Source: an uncultured Ruminococcus sp.
GTDB lineage: Bacteria > Bacillota > Clostridia > Oscillospirales > CAG-272
Direction: 5' to 3'
DNA length: 14,998 nucleotides
NCBI GenBank assembly: GCA_902791785.1
Contig: CADAXH010000074.1
Location: 1 to 14,998 of the forward strand
The notes under the pieces are model-generated. The model saw nothing but the letters and a program-made list of their open reading frames with translations, had not been told where the DNA came from and searched no databases. Position 1 is the stretch's first letter. Every line of letters starts with the position of its first letter. The translations under genes and the position numbers were made by a program. Shown one piece after another: positions 1 through 6,767 of this stretch.

Positions 1-1
1 C

Positions 2-805
2 GACAGCGAACTGAGGCTGGAAGGAAAACTCAAACCCGGAACATTTGTCATCTCGTCAGAAATAAGTTCCCAGTTTGCAAGCGGACTGATTTTTGCTCTT
101 CCTCTGCTTGACGGGGACAGCAGAATCGTTTTTGAAGGGAAAATCAACAGCAGGTCATATATAGACATGACATTGAATGCTGTAAATTCGTTTGGTATTT
201 CAGTAGAGTGGACTGAAGAAACGGTTATCTGCATAAAAGGAAATCAGTTCTACAGCAGCAGAGACAGCGTGGTTGAAGGCGACTACTCTAATGCGGCTTT
301 CTTTGAGGCTATGAACTGCCTTGGATCGGATATCAGAATTGAAGGTTTAAAAGAAGACAGCCTGCAGGGAGACAAGATATACAAAAAGTATTTTGACGAA
401 ATGAAAAAGGGCTTCTGTGAACTTGACATAACCGACTGCCCGGACCTGGCGCCTGTTCTTATGGCGCTGGGAGGAGCTCTGAACGGAGTCAGGCTCAGGG
501 GAACATCCAGGCTGAAAGCAAAAGAGAGCGACAGGGGAGAAGTTATGAAAACCGAACTTGGAAAGTTCGGCATCAGATGCGCTGTCTATGACGATGAGAT
601 AGTTGTTGAAAAATCCGATGTCAGGACTCCCGTTGAAGCCATTGACTCACACAATGATCACAGAATAGCCATGGCCGCTTCAGTTCTTATGACGCTGACC
701 GGAGGGGTTATAAAAGATTCACAATCAGTAAACAAGAGTTTTCCCGGATTCTTTGAAGAGCTGGAAAAGCTTGGAATAGGAGCAGAAACAGTTGAAACTG
801 ACTAA
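2..805 (+). CDS. aroA: 3-phosphoshikimate 1-carboxyvinyltransferase (EPSP synthase), C-terminal part
   Basis: Joins phosphoenolpyruvate to shikimate 3-phosphate to make EPSP, the sixth step of the cytoplasmic shikimate pathway. The reading frame is open from base 2, so the start codon and roughly the first 150-160 residues of a family of about 430 lie outside the window; 267 residues are visible. Recognisable signatures in order are SSEISSQFASGL near the start, SNAAFFEAMN in the middle, TSRLKAKESDRGE (the conserved K-E-S-D-R active-site stretch) and SHNDHRIAMAAS followed by VNKSFPGFFEEL near the end. All match the second half of the fold, including the lysine and arginine residues that bind PEP. 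It overlaps the next gene, prephenate dehydrogenase, by 14 bases, so the two are probably translationally coupled. Identity is certain; only the left end is missing. Confidence 0.96.
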   Translation, partial: DSELRLEGKLKPGTFVISSEISSQFASGLIFALPLLDGDSRIVFEGKINSRSYIDMTLNAVNSFGISVEWTEETVICIKGNQFYSSRDSVVEGDYSNAAFFEAMNCLGSDIRIEGLKEDSLQGDKIYKKYFDEMKKGFCELDITDCPDLAPVLMALGGALNGVRLRGTSRLKAKESDRGEVMKTELGKFGIRCAVYDDEIVVEKSDVRTPVEAIDSHNDHRIAMAASVLMTLTGGVIKDSQSVNKSFPGFFEELEKLGIGAETVETD

Positions 806-1664
806 AGACAAAAAAATACTCATTATAGGTTTGGGCGTGATCGGAGCCGCTTATGCTGACGCGCTGACTGAAAACGGATATACCGTATACGCAATTACAA
901 GAAGCAAAGAAACGCTGGATATTGCTAAAGAAAAGGGTATTATATACAATGGTATAAATACACCTGAAAAAGAGTTTGTTGAGCAGGCTGACGTTGTTGT
1001 GTTTGCACTGTATCCGCACGTTTTTGAAGAGTGGATTGACAGTTATCAGTGGATGCTGAAAAGCGGTGCTGTAATCACGGACGTAACCGGTGTAAAGACT
1101 AGTGTCGTATACAAGATCCAAGACAAGCTGAGAGACGACGTAGAGTTTATCCCGGCTCACCCTATGGCAGGTCGTGAGAGCAGGGGAATTCAGTATGCCG
1201 ACAAGAATGTGTTCAAAAAAGCAAACTACATAATCACTCCGACAGACAAAAACACCGAGGGAGCAATCGAACTCTGCGAAGACCTTGCAAAGGTGCTCGG
1301 ATTTGAGAAGATTTCAAGACTGACTCCTGAAAAGCATGACTATATGATTGCGTTCCTGTCCCAGCTGACTCACGTCATCGCAGTGTCTCTTATGACGGCC
1401 AGCGACGACGACTCGATATACAATTATTCGGGCGACTCGTTCAGGGATCTGACGCGAATTGCAAACATCAACGACGAGATGTGGAGCGAGCTGTTTGCAC
1501 TCAACAAAGAGGCGCTGATAAAAGAGATTGACAAGTTTGAAACACAAATGTATAAAATGAGAAAATATATAGAGACGTCTGACAAAAACGGTATGCGTGA
1601 AATGATGAAACAATCTACCGAAAACAAGCTTGCGTTTGATCAGAAGTTCCAGAAAAACAAGTAA
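792..1664 (+). CDS. tyrA: Prephenate dehydrogenase (TTG start)
   Basis: Oxidatively decarboxylates prephenate to 4-hydroxyphenylpyruvate with NAD(P), the committed step to tyrosine. The 290-residue protein starts with a Rossmann fold (GLGVIGAA at 13-20), has the HPMAGRESRG motif at 123-132 with the conserved histidine, and SQLTH at 190-194, typical of the helical dimerisation domain. The TTG start at 792 is chosen because AGGAG at 778-782 lies nine bases upstream and the Rossmann fold follows directly; no ATG fits. The first 14 bases overlap aroA. There is no C-terminal ACT domain, unlike Bacillus-type TyrA, so feedback control by tyrosine through such a domain is not expected. Arogenate dehydrogenase is a closely related alternative that sequence reading cannot exclude. 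Confidence 0.92.
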   Translation: MKLTKDKKILIIGLGVIGAAYADALTENGYTVYAITRSKETLDIAKEKGIIYNGINTPEKEFVEQADVVVFALYPHVFEEWIDSYQWMLKSGAVITDVTGVKTSVVYKIQDKLRDDVEFIPAHPMAGRESRGIQYADKNVFKKANYIITPTDKNTEGAIELCEDLAKVLGFEKISRLTPEKHDYMIAFLSQLTHVIAVSLMTASDDDSIYNYSGDSFRDLTRIANINDEMWSELFALNKEALIKEIDKFETQMYKMRKYIETSDKNGMREMMKQSTENKLAFDQKFQKNK

Positions 1665-1678
1665 AGGAAGTGCACATT

Positions 1679-2707
1679 ATGAATATGGAGTTTATCAGGA
1701 AGTTACCTATACCGAAAGAAATCAAGGCGCAGTATCCTCTTCCGGAAGAATATGTTAAAATCAAAGAGAGCAGGGACAACGAAATCAAGGAGATACTTGA
1801 GGGTAAACTGAACAAAATGATACTCGTGATCGGACCTTGTTCTGCAGATTCAGAAGAGCCCGTTCTTGACTATATCAACAGACTTGCAAAGGTATATGAT
1901 CAGGTGAAAGACAAACTGATGATCATACCGAGAATATACACTGGAAAGCCCAGGACAACCGGAACGGGATACAAAGGTCTGCTTCATCAGCCTGATCCGA
2001 CAGGCAAGCCGAATGCCCTGAAGGGCCTCATTGCGATGAGACAGCTGCACATGAAAGCAATAACCGAAACAGGTTTGACCTGTGCAGATGAAATGCTGTA
2101 TCCGGAAAACCACAGATATTTGTCTGATCTGCTCTCATATGTTGCAGTGGGTGCAAGATCTGTTGAGGATCAGCACCACAGACTGACTTCAAGCGGACTT
2201 GACATTCCTGTCGGAATGAAAAATCCGACCAGTGGCGACTTGTCTGTAATGCTCAACTCAGTTGTAGCCGCACAGAGCCCACAGGAATTCATTTACAGAG
2301 GATGGGAAGTAAGAACACAGGGAAACCCGTACACTCACTGCATTCTCAGAGGTTATGTAAACAAGCATGGCGAATCGCATCCCAACTACCACTATGAAGA
2401 TCTGATGATACTTCTCGACATGTACAACAAGAGAGATTTGCAGAATCCAGGAGTAATTGTGGATACAAACCACTCCAATTCCGGAAAGAAATACGAGGAG
2501 CAGATAAGAATCACGAAAGAAGTGCTCCACAGCTGCAAACTGTCTCCCGACATCAGAAAACTTGTAAAAGGATTTATGATTGAGAGCTACATTGAAGACG
2601 GCAGCCAGAAAATAGGCGAGGGCATTTACGGAAAGTCCATTACCGATCCCTGCCTTGGATGGGAAAAGAGTGAAAAACTGATTTATGATATCGCAGAATC
2701 AATCTGA
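1679..2707 (+). CDS. 3-deoxy-7-phosphoheptulonate synthase (DAHP synthase), type I-alpha AroF/G/H class
   Basis: Condenses phosphoenolpyruvate and erythrose 4-phosphate to DAHP, the entry reaction of the shikimate pathway. The 342-residue protein has GPCSADS at 52-58 (metal-ligand cysteine), KPRTTG at 90-95 (PEP site), GARSVEDQHHR at 158-168, VGMKNPTSGD, DTNHSNS at 262-268 (metal-ligand histidine), IESYIEDG at 301-308 (metal-ligand glutamate) and ITDPCLGW at 321-328 (metal-ligand aspartate). This resembles the E. coli AroF/G/H group with its N-terminal extension, not the shorter Bacillus type. I take ATG 1679 over the in-frame GTG at 1670 because AAAGGAAG at 1663-1670 is then eight bases upstream. 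It starts 14 bases after tyrA ends and overlaps the transporter gene by 23 bases. Which amino acid inhibits it cannot be read reliably. Confidence 0.95.
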   Translation: MNMEFIRKLPIPKEIKAQYPLPEEYVKIKESRDNEIKEILEGKLNKMILVIGPCSADSEEPVLDYINRLAKVYDQVKDKLMIIPRIYTGKPRTTGTGYKGLLHQPDPTGKPNALKGLIAMRQLHMKAITETGLTCADEMLYPENHRYLSDLLSYVAVGARSVEDQHHRLTSSGLDIPVGMKNPTSGDLSVMLNSVVAAQSPQEFIYRGWEVRTQGNPYTHCILRGYVNKHGESHPNYHYEDLMILLDMYNKRDLQNPGVIVDTNHSNSGKKYEEQIRITKEVLHSCKLSPDIRKLVKGFMIESYIEDGSQKIGEGIYGKSITDPCLGWEKSEKLIYDIAESI

Positions 2708-3668
2708 CGCAGGAAAAAAACAGACCGGATTTCTGCTGTCTGTTTTTCTCGTCCTGATGTGCAGTGTAATATGGGGAATAGCTCCGATCTTCTGGAAACA
2801 GCTGACTACGAGAATTGAGGATTCATGGTATACATTCTGCACGAGAGCTGTTTTTTCATGTTTCTGGAGTTTTCTGATTGTACTGATTTCAGGAAGATTC
2901 AGTGAAGTCAGAAAACTGTTCAGATCAAAGAAGGATATACTTACAATTGCTGCCGGCGGAATAATGACCGCTGCAAACTGGGCATTGTATATACTGACTG
3001 TTGCTACTGACAGAATAAAAGAGGGAAGTCTGGCATATTTCATAGGACCAATTCTCTTCGTAATAACGGGATTATTCTTCTTCAAGGAAAAGCCGACGAT
3101 AGCCCAGTGGATATCTGTCGGAGCCGCTGTGGCAGGTGTGGCAGTGGCAGTTGTAGCAGGCGGGGATTTCCCTTATCTTGCAATACTTATAGCGATTGCC
3201 TACATAATTTACAGCTCAATACTCAAACTGGTTAAGGCAAGTCCCGCTGTTCTCCTGTTCCTGGAGACACTTACAGTGCTTCCGTTCACACTCGGATATA
3301 TAATCTATGACGAAGTAAACGGCAGGGGAGCAATTGCAAATCTTGAAGGAATCCAGTTTATACTTCTGCCTTGCGCAGGTCTGATGACACTTGTTCCGCT
3401 GCTTTTGCTCGCAGCAGGAATCAAGGGAATAAGCTATTCGCTTTCCGGAATGATCGGATATGTAAACCCGACCTTACAGATGCTTGTCGCTGTTCTTATA
3501 TATCATGAAACAATCGGAACAACAGACCTTATAACATACATTTTCGTATGGATTGCAGTTGTCATATTTGTTGTCGACTCATTCGTGCAGAACAAAAGAA
3601 AAAAGGCAAAAACAAAAAGAACAGTTGAACCTGACGATGATTGTTCCGAGAAACAACCTGAAGGGTAA
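2685..3668 (+). CDS. EamA/RarD-type drug/metabolite transporter
   Basis: A 327-residue membrane protein of the drug/metabolite transporter superfamily. It has about ten hydrophobic segments, the RarD-like opening CSVIWGIAPIFWKQL at residues 26-40, and the pair EGSLAYFIGPILFVITG and FFKEKPTIAQW, which resemble the SLGYFINPL and KERLSRLQW stretches of RarD. The C-terminus is a charged cytoplasmic tail. ATG 2685 lies inside the end of the DAHP synthase gene, 23 bases before its stop, with no strong ribosome binding site, so translation is probably coupled to the upstream gene. The next ATG is inside the first membrane helix and is unlikely. Position in a shikimate/tyrosine operon suggests an aromatic amino acid or pathway intermediate as substrate; relatives such as YddG export aromatic amino acids. 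The substrate is inference; the family is well supported. Confidence 0.88.
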   Translation: MISQNQSDAGKKQTGFLLSVFLVLMCSVIWGIAPIFWKQLTTRIEDSWYTFCTRAVFSCFWSFLIVLISGRFSEVRKLFRSKKDILTIAAGGIMTAANWALYILTVATDRIKEGSLAYFIGPILFVITGLFFFKEKPTIAQWISVGAAVAGVAVAVVAGGDFPYLAILIAIAYIIYSSILKLVKASPAVLLFLETLTVLPFTLGYIIYDEVNGRGAIANLEGIQFILLPCAGLMTLVPLLLLAAGIKGISYSLSGMIGYVNPTLQMLVAVLIYHETIGTTDLITYIFVWIAVVIFVVDSFVQNKRKKAKTKRTVEPDDDCSEKQPEG

Positions 3669-3679
3669 AAAACGAAAAT

Positions 3680-3717
3680 AATACCGGGATATCTGCTAAT
3701 GCAGTCCCGGTATTTTT
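3680..3717. terminator. Bidirectional intrinsic terminator between two convergent genes
   Basis: A perfect 10-bp stem (AATACCGGGA at 3680-3689 with TCCCGGTATT at 3705-3714) carries an inner CTGC/GCAG stem with a TAAT loop, after a 3-base bulge. It is followed by a run of five T on the plus strand and, read on the minus strand, by a T-rich stretch. It sits 12 bases after the transporter gene and directly beside the stop of the minus-strand gene, so it can stop transcription from both sides. Confidence 0.92.
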
Positions 3718-3718
3718 A

Positions 3719-4516
3719 TCAGTCTGTAGCTGACGCCAGTATAACAACAAAGCGGTCAAGCGTCTTGTCGTAAACCGTCAGGCACAATGTGCCCCACCAC
3801 TCGTGACCGTCATCAAAATAGTCTGACCAGTCAGTGCTCCACTCGTAGACTTCCAGTGAATCTGTTCCGTTTGGGAAAAGAGCGGAATTTACGAGATCAA
3901 AGTCGTTTTCAGTATAGCCGTTTTCATATGGCGGACTCAGAAAAGCCGTTCTGTAGCTGAGTTTTCCAGGTTGTTTGTCTGAAGATAATAACTCGAGCGC
4001 GGTGATATTCCTGCCTTCAGCCCGACCTGGATCACCTTCCCATTCATCTCCAAGTTCATTGAAGGCGGTCTTCAAAACTAAGCGGTGCGATTCATATCCT
4101 CGGTACTGCCCGACTTTGACAATATAGTAGTCGGGAACAAGATCGGGATATTTAGATATGAGCTGATCGAATCTCTCGTCTTTTATAATCGTCCCTTCAG
4201 AGATATCTGAGATTGCCTTTTCACCTGGTTTTTGCCCGGATGTGTCCTCTTTTTCCGGAGCGCTCCCTGAGAGTGTATCCCGGACAATCGCATCGACAAG
4301 ATCCCGGCGGCTTTTGTATCCATTGGGAACGGCAACGACTGTGTACCACCTTCCGGGGTATTCCCAGCTCTCCTGAAAATAGTCTTCAACCGGATGCCTG
4401 TCAATAACTTCTGTGGCATTCGGGCGCGTTTTCCTGACAATTGCCAATGCTTCCTTGTGAATTCCTTCACGAAATTCCGCAGCGTATTTCAAATCCTGTT
4501 TGCTGTATTTAGGCAT
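3719..4516 (-). CDS. Hypothetical protein with atypical codon use
   Basis: I do not recognise the family. The predicted 265-residue protein is soluble, with no signal peptide or membrane helix. It is rich in acidic and aromatic residues, with a low-complexity charged Pro/Gly/Ser linker at about residues 85-105 and a C-terminal aromatic block (WSTDWSDYF, then HEWWGTLCLTVYD) ending in RFVVILASATD. Start: a longer frame opens at 4555, but ATG 4516 is preceded by GGAAGGAG with seven bases of spacing, so it is preferred. A promoter at 4554-4582 fits this start. The gene stands alone, convergent to the aromatic operon, and shares the bidirectional terminator. It uses CGC, CGG, CGA and CAA codons more freely than its AGA/CAG-preferring neighbours, which suggests recent acquisition. 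The existence of the gene is likely; its function is unknown. Confidence 0.75.
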   Translation of the reverse strand: MPKYSKQDLKYAAEFREGIHKEALAIVRKTRPNATEVIDRHPVEDYFQESWEYPGRWYTVVAVPNGYKSRRDLVDAIVRDTLSGSAPEKEDTSGQKPGEKAISDISEGTIIKDERFDQLISKYPDLVPDYYIVKVGQYRGYESHRLVLKTAFNELGDEWEGDPGRAEGRNITALELLSSDKQPGKLSYRTAFLSPPYENGYTENDFDLVNSALFPNGTDSLEVYEWSTDWSDYFDDGHEWWGTLCLTVYDKTLDRFVVILASATD

Positions 4517-4553
4517 AATGCTGCTCCTTCCAGAATACCGGTTCATCGCAGCC

Positions 4554-4582
4554 ATTTTACCATTTCATCGTTAACTATTCAA
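4554..4582 (-). promoter_or_regulatory. Probable sigma-A promoter of the lone minus-strand gene
   Basis: On the minus strand, TTGAAT (4577-4582) and TAAAAT (4554-4559) are separated by 17 bases, a good match to the housekeeping consensus. Transcription would begin near 4547, about 30 bases before the ATG at 4516. This supports the shorter start, because the longer frame would begin inside the -10 box. Confidence 0.65.
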
Positions 4583-4615
4583 CATCACACTCTTTCTGCT
4601 CTCATCCGAGCCTCC

Positions 4616-4666
4616 AGTGACGGTTCCCTTATCTGGCTCCAAGTGACGGTTCCCTTATCTGGCTCC
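4616..4666. repeat. Two tandem 25-bp direct repeats
   Basis: The two copies (4616-4640 and 4642-4666) are identical over 25 bases, beginning AGTGACGGTTCC and ending ATCTGGCTCC, and are separated by one base. The bases just before the first copy (GAGCCTCC, 4608-4615) look like a worn end of a further unit. CGTCACT at 4684-4690 is the reverse complement of the repeat's first seven bases. The array lies between two divergent promoters. It may be the remains of a small REP/MITE-like element or an operator array; the sequence alone does not decide. Confidence 0.85.
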
Positions 4667-4671
4667 GATAC

Positions 4672-4700
4672 TTGAAAATTGTGCGTCACTAAGATATAAT
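4672..4700 (+). promoter_or_regulatory. Sigma-A promoter of hprK
   Basis: TTGAAA at 4672-4677 and a perfect TATAAT at 4695-4700 are separated by 17 bases, close to the ideal housekeeping promoter. Transcription should begin near 4707, giving a leader of about 25 bases before the hprK ATG. The -35 box begins six bases after the second tandem repeat. Confidence 0.85.
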
Positions 4701-4720
4701 TACTTTGATTAATTATATCT
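4692..4720. promoter_or_regulatory. 11-bp inverted repeat over the hprK -10 box, candidate operator
   Basis: AGATATAATTA (4692-4702) and TAATTATATCT (4710-4720) form a perfect 11-bp dyad around a 7-base centre. The left arm contains the -10 box and the right arm ends directly at the AGGAG ribosome binding site. The predicted transcript would start within the centre, so the mRNA would carry only one arm. The dyad is therefore more likely a protein-binding operator on DNA than an RNA hairpin. Confidence 0.6.
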
Positions 4721-4731
4721 AGGAGTTGAAA

Positions 4732-5703
4732 ATGGCAGAATTCATGGAAAGTTCCACAGTTGGATATGAAGAAAAACTAGGTGTCATAATAGATGAACAG
4801 AAACTGGAAGTCGTTTGGGGACCTGAAAATGTAAGAAATTGCAAAATCAAGAGTTCAGATGTAAACAGACCGGGACTTGCTTTGAATGGTTTCTACGATT
4901 GCTTTGATTCCAACCGCATTCAGCTTATAGGCAATGCAGAGTTTGCTTATCTGAATTCCTGCACGTCAGCTGAGAGACAGGAAAAATTCAACGCACTCTG
5001 CGCTCAGGGAATTCCTGCTATCATAATTACCCGCAATTTGCCTGTTTATGAAGAGTTGCTGAAAGCTGCAAAGGATTATTCAACCCCTATCCTCAGGACA
5101 AAAGAGCACACGGCACGATTTCAGGCCGGACTCATAGCTAACCTGAACGTCAAACTTGCTCCAAGAATAACAAGACACGGAGTTCTTGTAGACGTTTACG
5201 GAGTAGGAATACTTATCATGGGCGAATCCGGAATCGGAAAGAGCGAAACTGCAATCGAACTTGTAAAGAGAGGACACAGACTCATAGCAGACGATGCTGT
5301 GGAAATAAAGAGAGTATCTGAAAAGACGATCATCGGATCTGCGCCAGATATCATCAAGCATTATATCGAGCTTAGAGGAATCGGTATTGTCGATATTCAG
5401 AGGCTGTTCGGTGTTGGCGCAGTTGAAAACACGGAGAAGATTGACCTCGTGATAAAACTTGAACCATGGGACAAAGAAAGATCATACGACAGGCTCGGAG
5501 ACGAGGATGAGAGAACTGACATACTTGGTATTCAGGTTCCGACAATCACCATTCCGATAAGACCCGGAAGAAACCTTGCAATCATTTTGGAAATTGCTGC
5601 TATGGAAAGCAGACAGAAAGCAAATGGTTACAATACAATAGAAGAGTTCAACAAGAGATTGGAAGAACACATCAGATTAGAACAGGAAAAACAAAATGGA
5701 TGA
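4732..5703 (+). CDS. hprK: HPr(Ser) kinase/phosphorylase
   Basis: Phosphorylates and dephosphorylates Ser46 of the phosphotransferase carrier HPr (or Crh), the sensor step of carbon catabolite control in Bacillota. The 323-residue protein has an N-terminal DRTGG-like domain (about 1-130), the conserved histidine in TRHG (H149), the Walker A loop GESGIGKS at 164-171, ADD at 187-189, the family signature ELRGIGIVDIQRLFG at 213-227, and PIRPGRN at 275-281, matching the hexamer active-site loop. ATG 4732 is chosen over the in-frame TTG at 4726 because AGGAG (4721-4725) then lies six bases upstream. The strong promoter and overlapping dyad just upstream suggest regulated transcription. It overlaps the following membrane protein gene by eight bases. 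In many Clostridia hprK sits with uvrC, murB or whiA; here it heads a different operon. Confidence 0.96.
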   Translation: MAEFMESSTVGYEEKLGVIIDEQKLEVVWGPENVRNCKIKSSDVNRPGLALNGFYDCFDSNRIQLIGNAEFAYLNSCTSAERQEKFNALCAQGIPAIIITRNLPVYEELLKAAKDYSTPILRTKEHTARFQAGLIANLNVKLAPRITRHGVLVDVYGVGILIMGESGIGKSETAIELVKRGHRLIADDAVEIKRVSEKTIIGSAPDIIKHYIELRGIGIVDIQRLFGVGAVENTEKIDLVIKLEPWDKERSYDRLGDEDERTDILGIQVPTITIPIRPGRNLAIILEIAAMESRQKANGYNTIEEFNKRLEEHIRLEQEKQNG

Positions 5704-6640
5704 AGAAATAAAAAAGCAGGATAGTTTCAAACTTGCTCCGATTTTTTCTGCATTGACGGCATTTTTGTGCTCTGTCCTTGCATCTTATCTGTTTTCGACG
5801 ACGTGGATGCTGCTCGGTGTAATCCCCCTTATGATAGCATCATCGGAGTTTTCAAAACTGGTAATAACAAGACAGATTGCAACGAGCATTATAGTAGGTC
5901 CACTGGCGATTGTCAGCATGGCGGCACTGCAGCTGCTTGTAAAGGCCGGACCATATCCTGTTATTATGGCAGGATCATTCATTGCGGTCGGTGCGTTTCT
6001 GGCACTGGCGGCTGAAAAGAATATGGGCAGGCTTGGCACGAATATAGTCATTGCTCTCGTTTACGGAGTTTTCTTTATAGGAGCCGCTGTATATGAGTAC
6101 ACAAGGGCGGGTTATTCGCTGACGCTTGAAGCTGCCGGAAAATTCTACACCGATACAATGGCAGGCATCCAGGAGAGCATCAGACAATTCCTGAACAACA
6201 TGATGACAAACAATGCGTATTTTTCGAATATGTCCAACATTGACGAATATACAGCTGAATTGGCAGAATCCCTGACGTTCACAATAAAAGCTGTTTTTGC
6301 AGTTGCATTTGTTGCACTCCTTGAATTTATGGGACATCTGACGGCCGGAATATATTCATTTACAGCAAAGAGAACCGGCTATGAGGTTATAGTACCTCTA
6401 GGCGGATGGCAGATAGAAATGTCACACATATCGGCAATTGTATTTTTGCTGTCAGAAGCGCTGTACATGGTTTTCTACATGCTTGAGTTCATTGGCGTGG
6501 GTGTAGACATTCCATATATAGTCATGCTCAATATAGTTATCCTTCTGATGCCAAACCTGCTGTTTGTGTTTTTCTGCCGGTGCGTTTTCAATTTACGCCG
6601 AATACAAACAGAAAAAGCTCGCAGCGTTAAAAGAAGATAA
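5696..6640 (+). CDS. YybS-like (DUF2232) membrane protein, probably frameshifted near its C-terminus
   Basis: A polytopic membrane protein of 314 residues as read, with hydrophobic segments near 12-34, 36-50, 60-82, 88-106, 114-133, 195-222 and 245-300. The family call rests on weak similarity in overall pattern (aromatic-basic stretch, GGWQIEM, closing helices) and on the position directly before gdpP, as yybS sits before yybT in Bacillus. Its ATG overlaps the end of hprK. The last 20 or so codons look wrong: they use CGG, CGC, CGA, TTA and CAA, which its neighbours avoid. After 6548 a second frame is open to 6719 and reads as a natural end: a helix with SAGAFSIYAEYKQKK, then an acidic Asn/Asp tail. 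One base too many near the T-run at 6569-6573 would explain this, so the intact gene probably ends at 6719. Sequencing error and real mutation are both possible. Function of the family is unknown. Confidence 0.75.
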   Translation: MDEEIKKQDSFKLAPIFSALTAFLCSVLASYLFSTTWMLLGVIPLMIASSEFSKLVITRQIATSIIVGPLAIVSMAALQLLVKAGPYPVIMAGSFIAVGAFLALAAEKNMGRLGTNIVIALVYGVFFIGAAVYEYTRAGYSLTLEAAGKFYTDTMAGIQESIRQFLNNMMTNNAYFSNMSNIDEYTAELAESLTFTIKAVFAVAFVALLEFMGHLTAGIYSFTAKRTGYEVIVPLGGWQIEMSHISAIVFLLSEALYMVFYMLEFIGVGVDIPYIVMLNIVILLMPNLLFVFFCRCVFNLRRIQTEKARSVKRR

Positions 6641-6719
6641 CGACGATTTCAACAATAACGATGATAATAACAATAACGACGATAATAACAATAACTATTA
6701 CGACGACAATCAGCAGTAG
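6549..6719 (+). other. Displaced C-terminal coding frame with Asn/Asp-rich tail
   Basis: This frame, +1 relative to the membrane protein gene, is open from after the TGA at 6546-6548 to TAG at 6717-6719. It reads a helix end, SIYAEYKQKKLAALKE, then EDNDDFNNNDDNNNN and a second Asn/Asp block ending YYDDNQQ. An 18-base unit (AATAACAATAACGAYGAT) recurs across 6651-6695. Codon choice (CAG, AAG, CTC, AAC, GAC) fits the rest of the genome. No start codon or ribosome binding site serves it, so it is best read as the true tail of the preceding gene. Confidence 0.65.
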
Positions 6720-6737
6720 TCAATATTTCAAACTTAT

Positions 6738-6767
6738 AAAGGAGACCGGGTTCTTCCCGGAAAGTTA
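6738..6767 (+). promoter_or_regulatory. Distant Shine-Dalgarno plus bridging hairpin before gdpP
   Basis: A strong AAAGGAG (6738-6744) lies 23 bases before the gdpP ATG, too far for normal initiation. Between them CCGGG (6746-6750), TTCTT and CCCGG (6756-6760) can fold into a 5-bp GC hairpin. Removing its 15 bases leaves eight bases of effective spacing, which is optimal. Phage T4 gene 25 is a known example of this arrangement. A weak GGAAAG directly before the ATG overlaps the hairpin's 3' arm and is a possible alternative site. Confidence 0.6.

Noticed and set aside
708..1160. Minus-strand open frame of 150 codons across the aroA/tyrA junction
   Set aside because: Both plus-strand genes here are conserved; the antisense frame is a by-product of their codon use.
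4616..4666. CRISPR array
   Set aside because: There are only two copies with a single base between them, so no spacers, and no cas genes are near.
6569..6576. Programmed ribosomal frameshift in the YybS-like gene
   Set aside because: Joining the frames needs a +1 (or -2) shift, and there is no X-XXY-YYZ slippery site, stop-codon stall or downstream structure typical of programmed shifts; an indel in the T-run is simpler.
6746..6760. Intrinsic terminator before gdpP
   Set aside because: The stem is only 5 bp with no T-run, and it sits between a ribosome binding site and a start codon.
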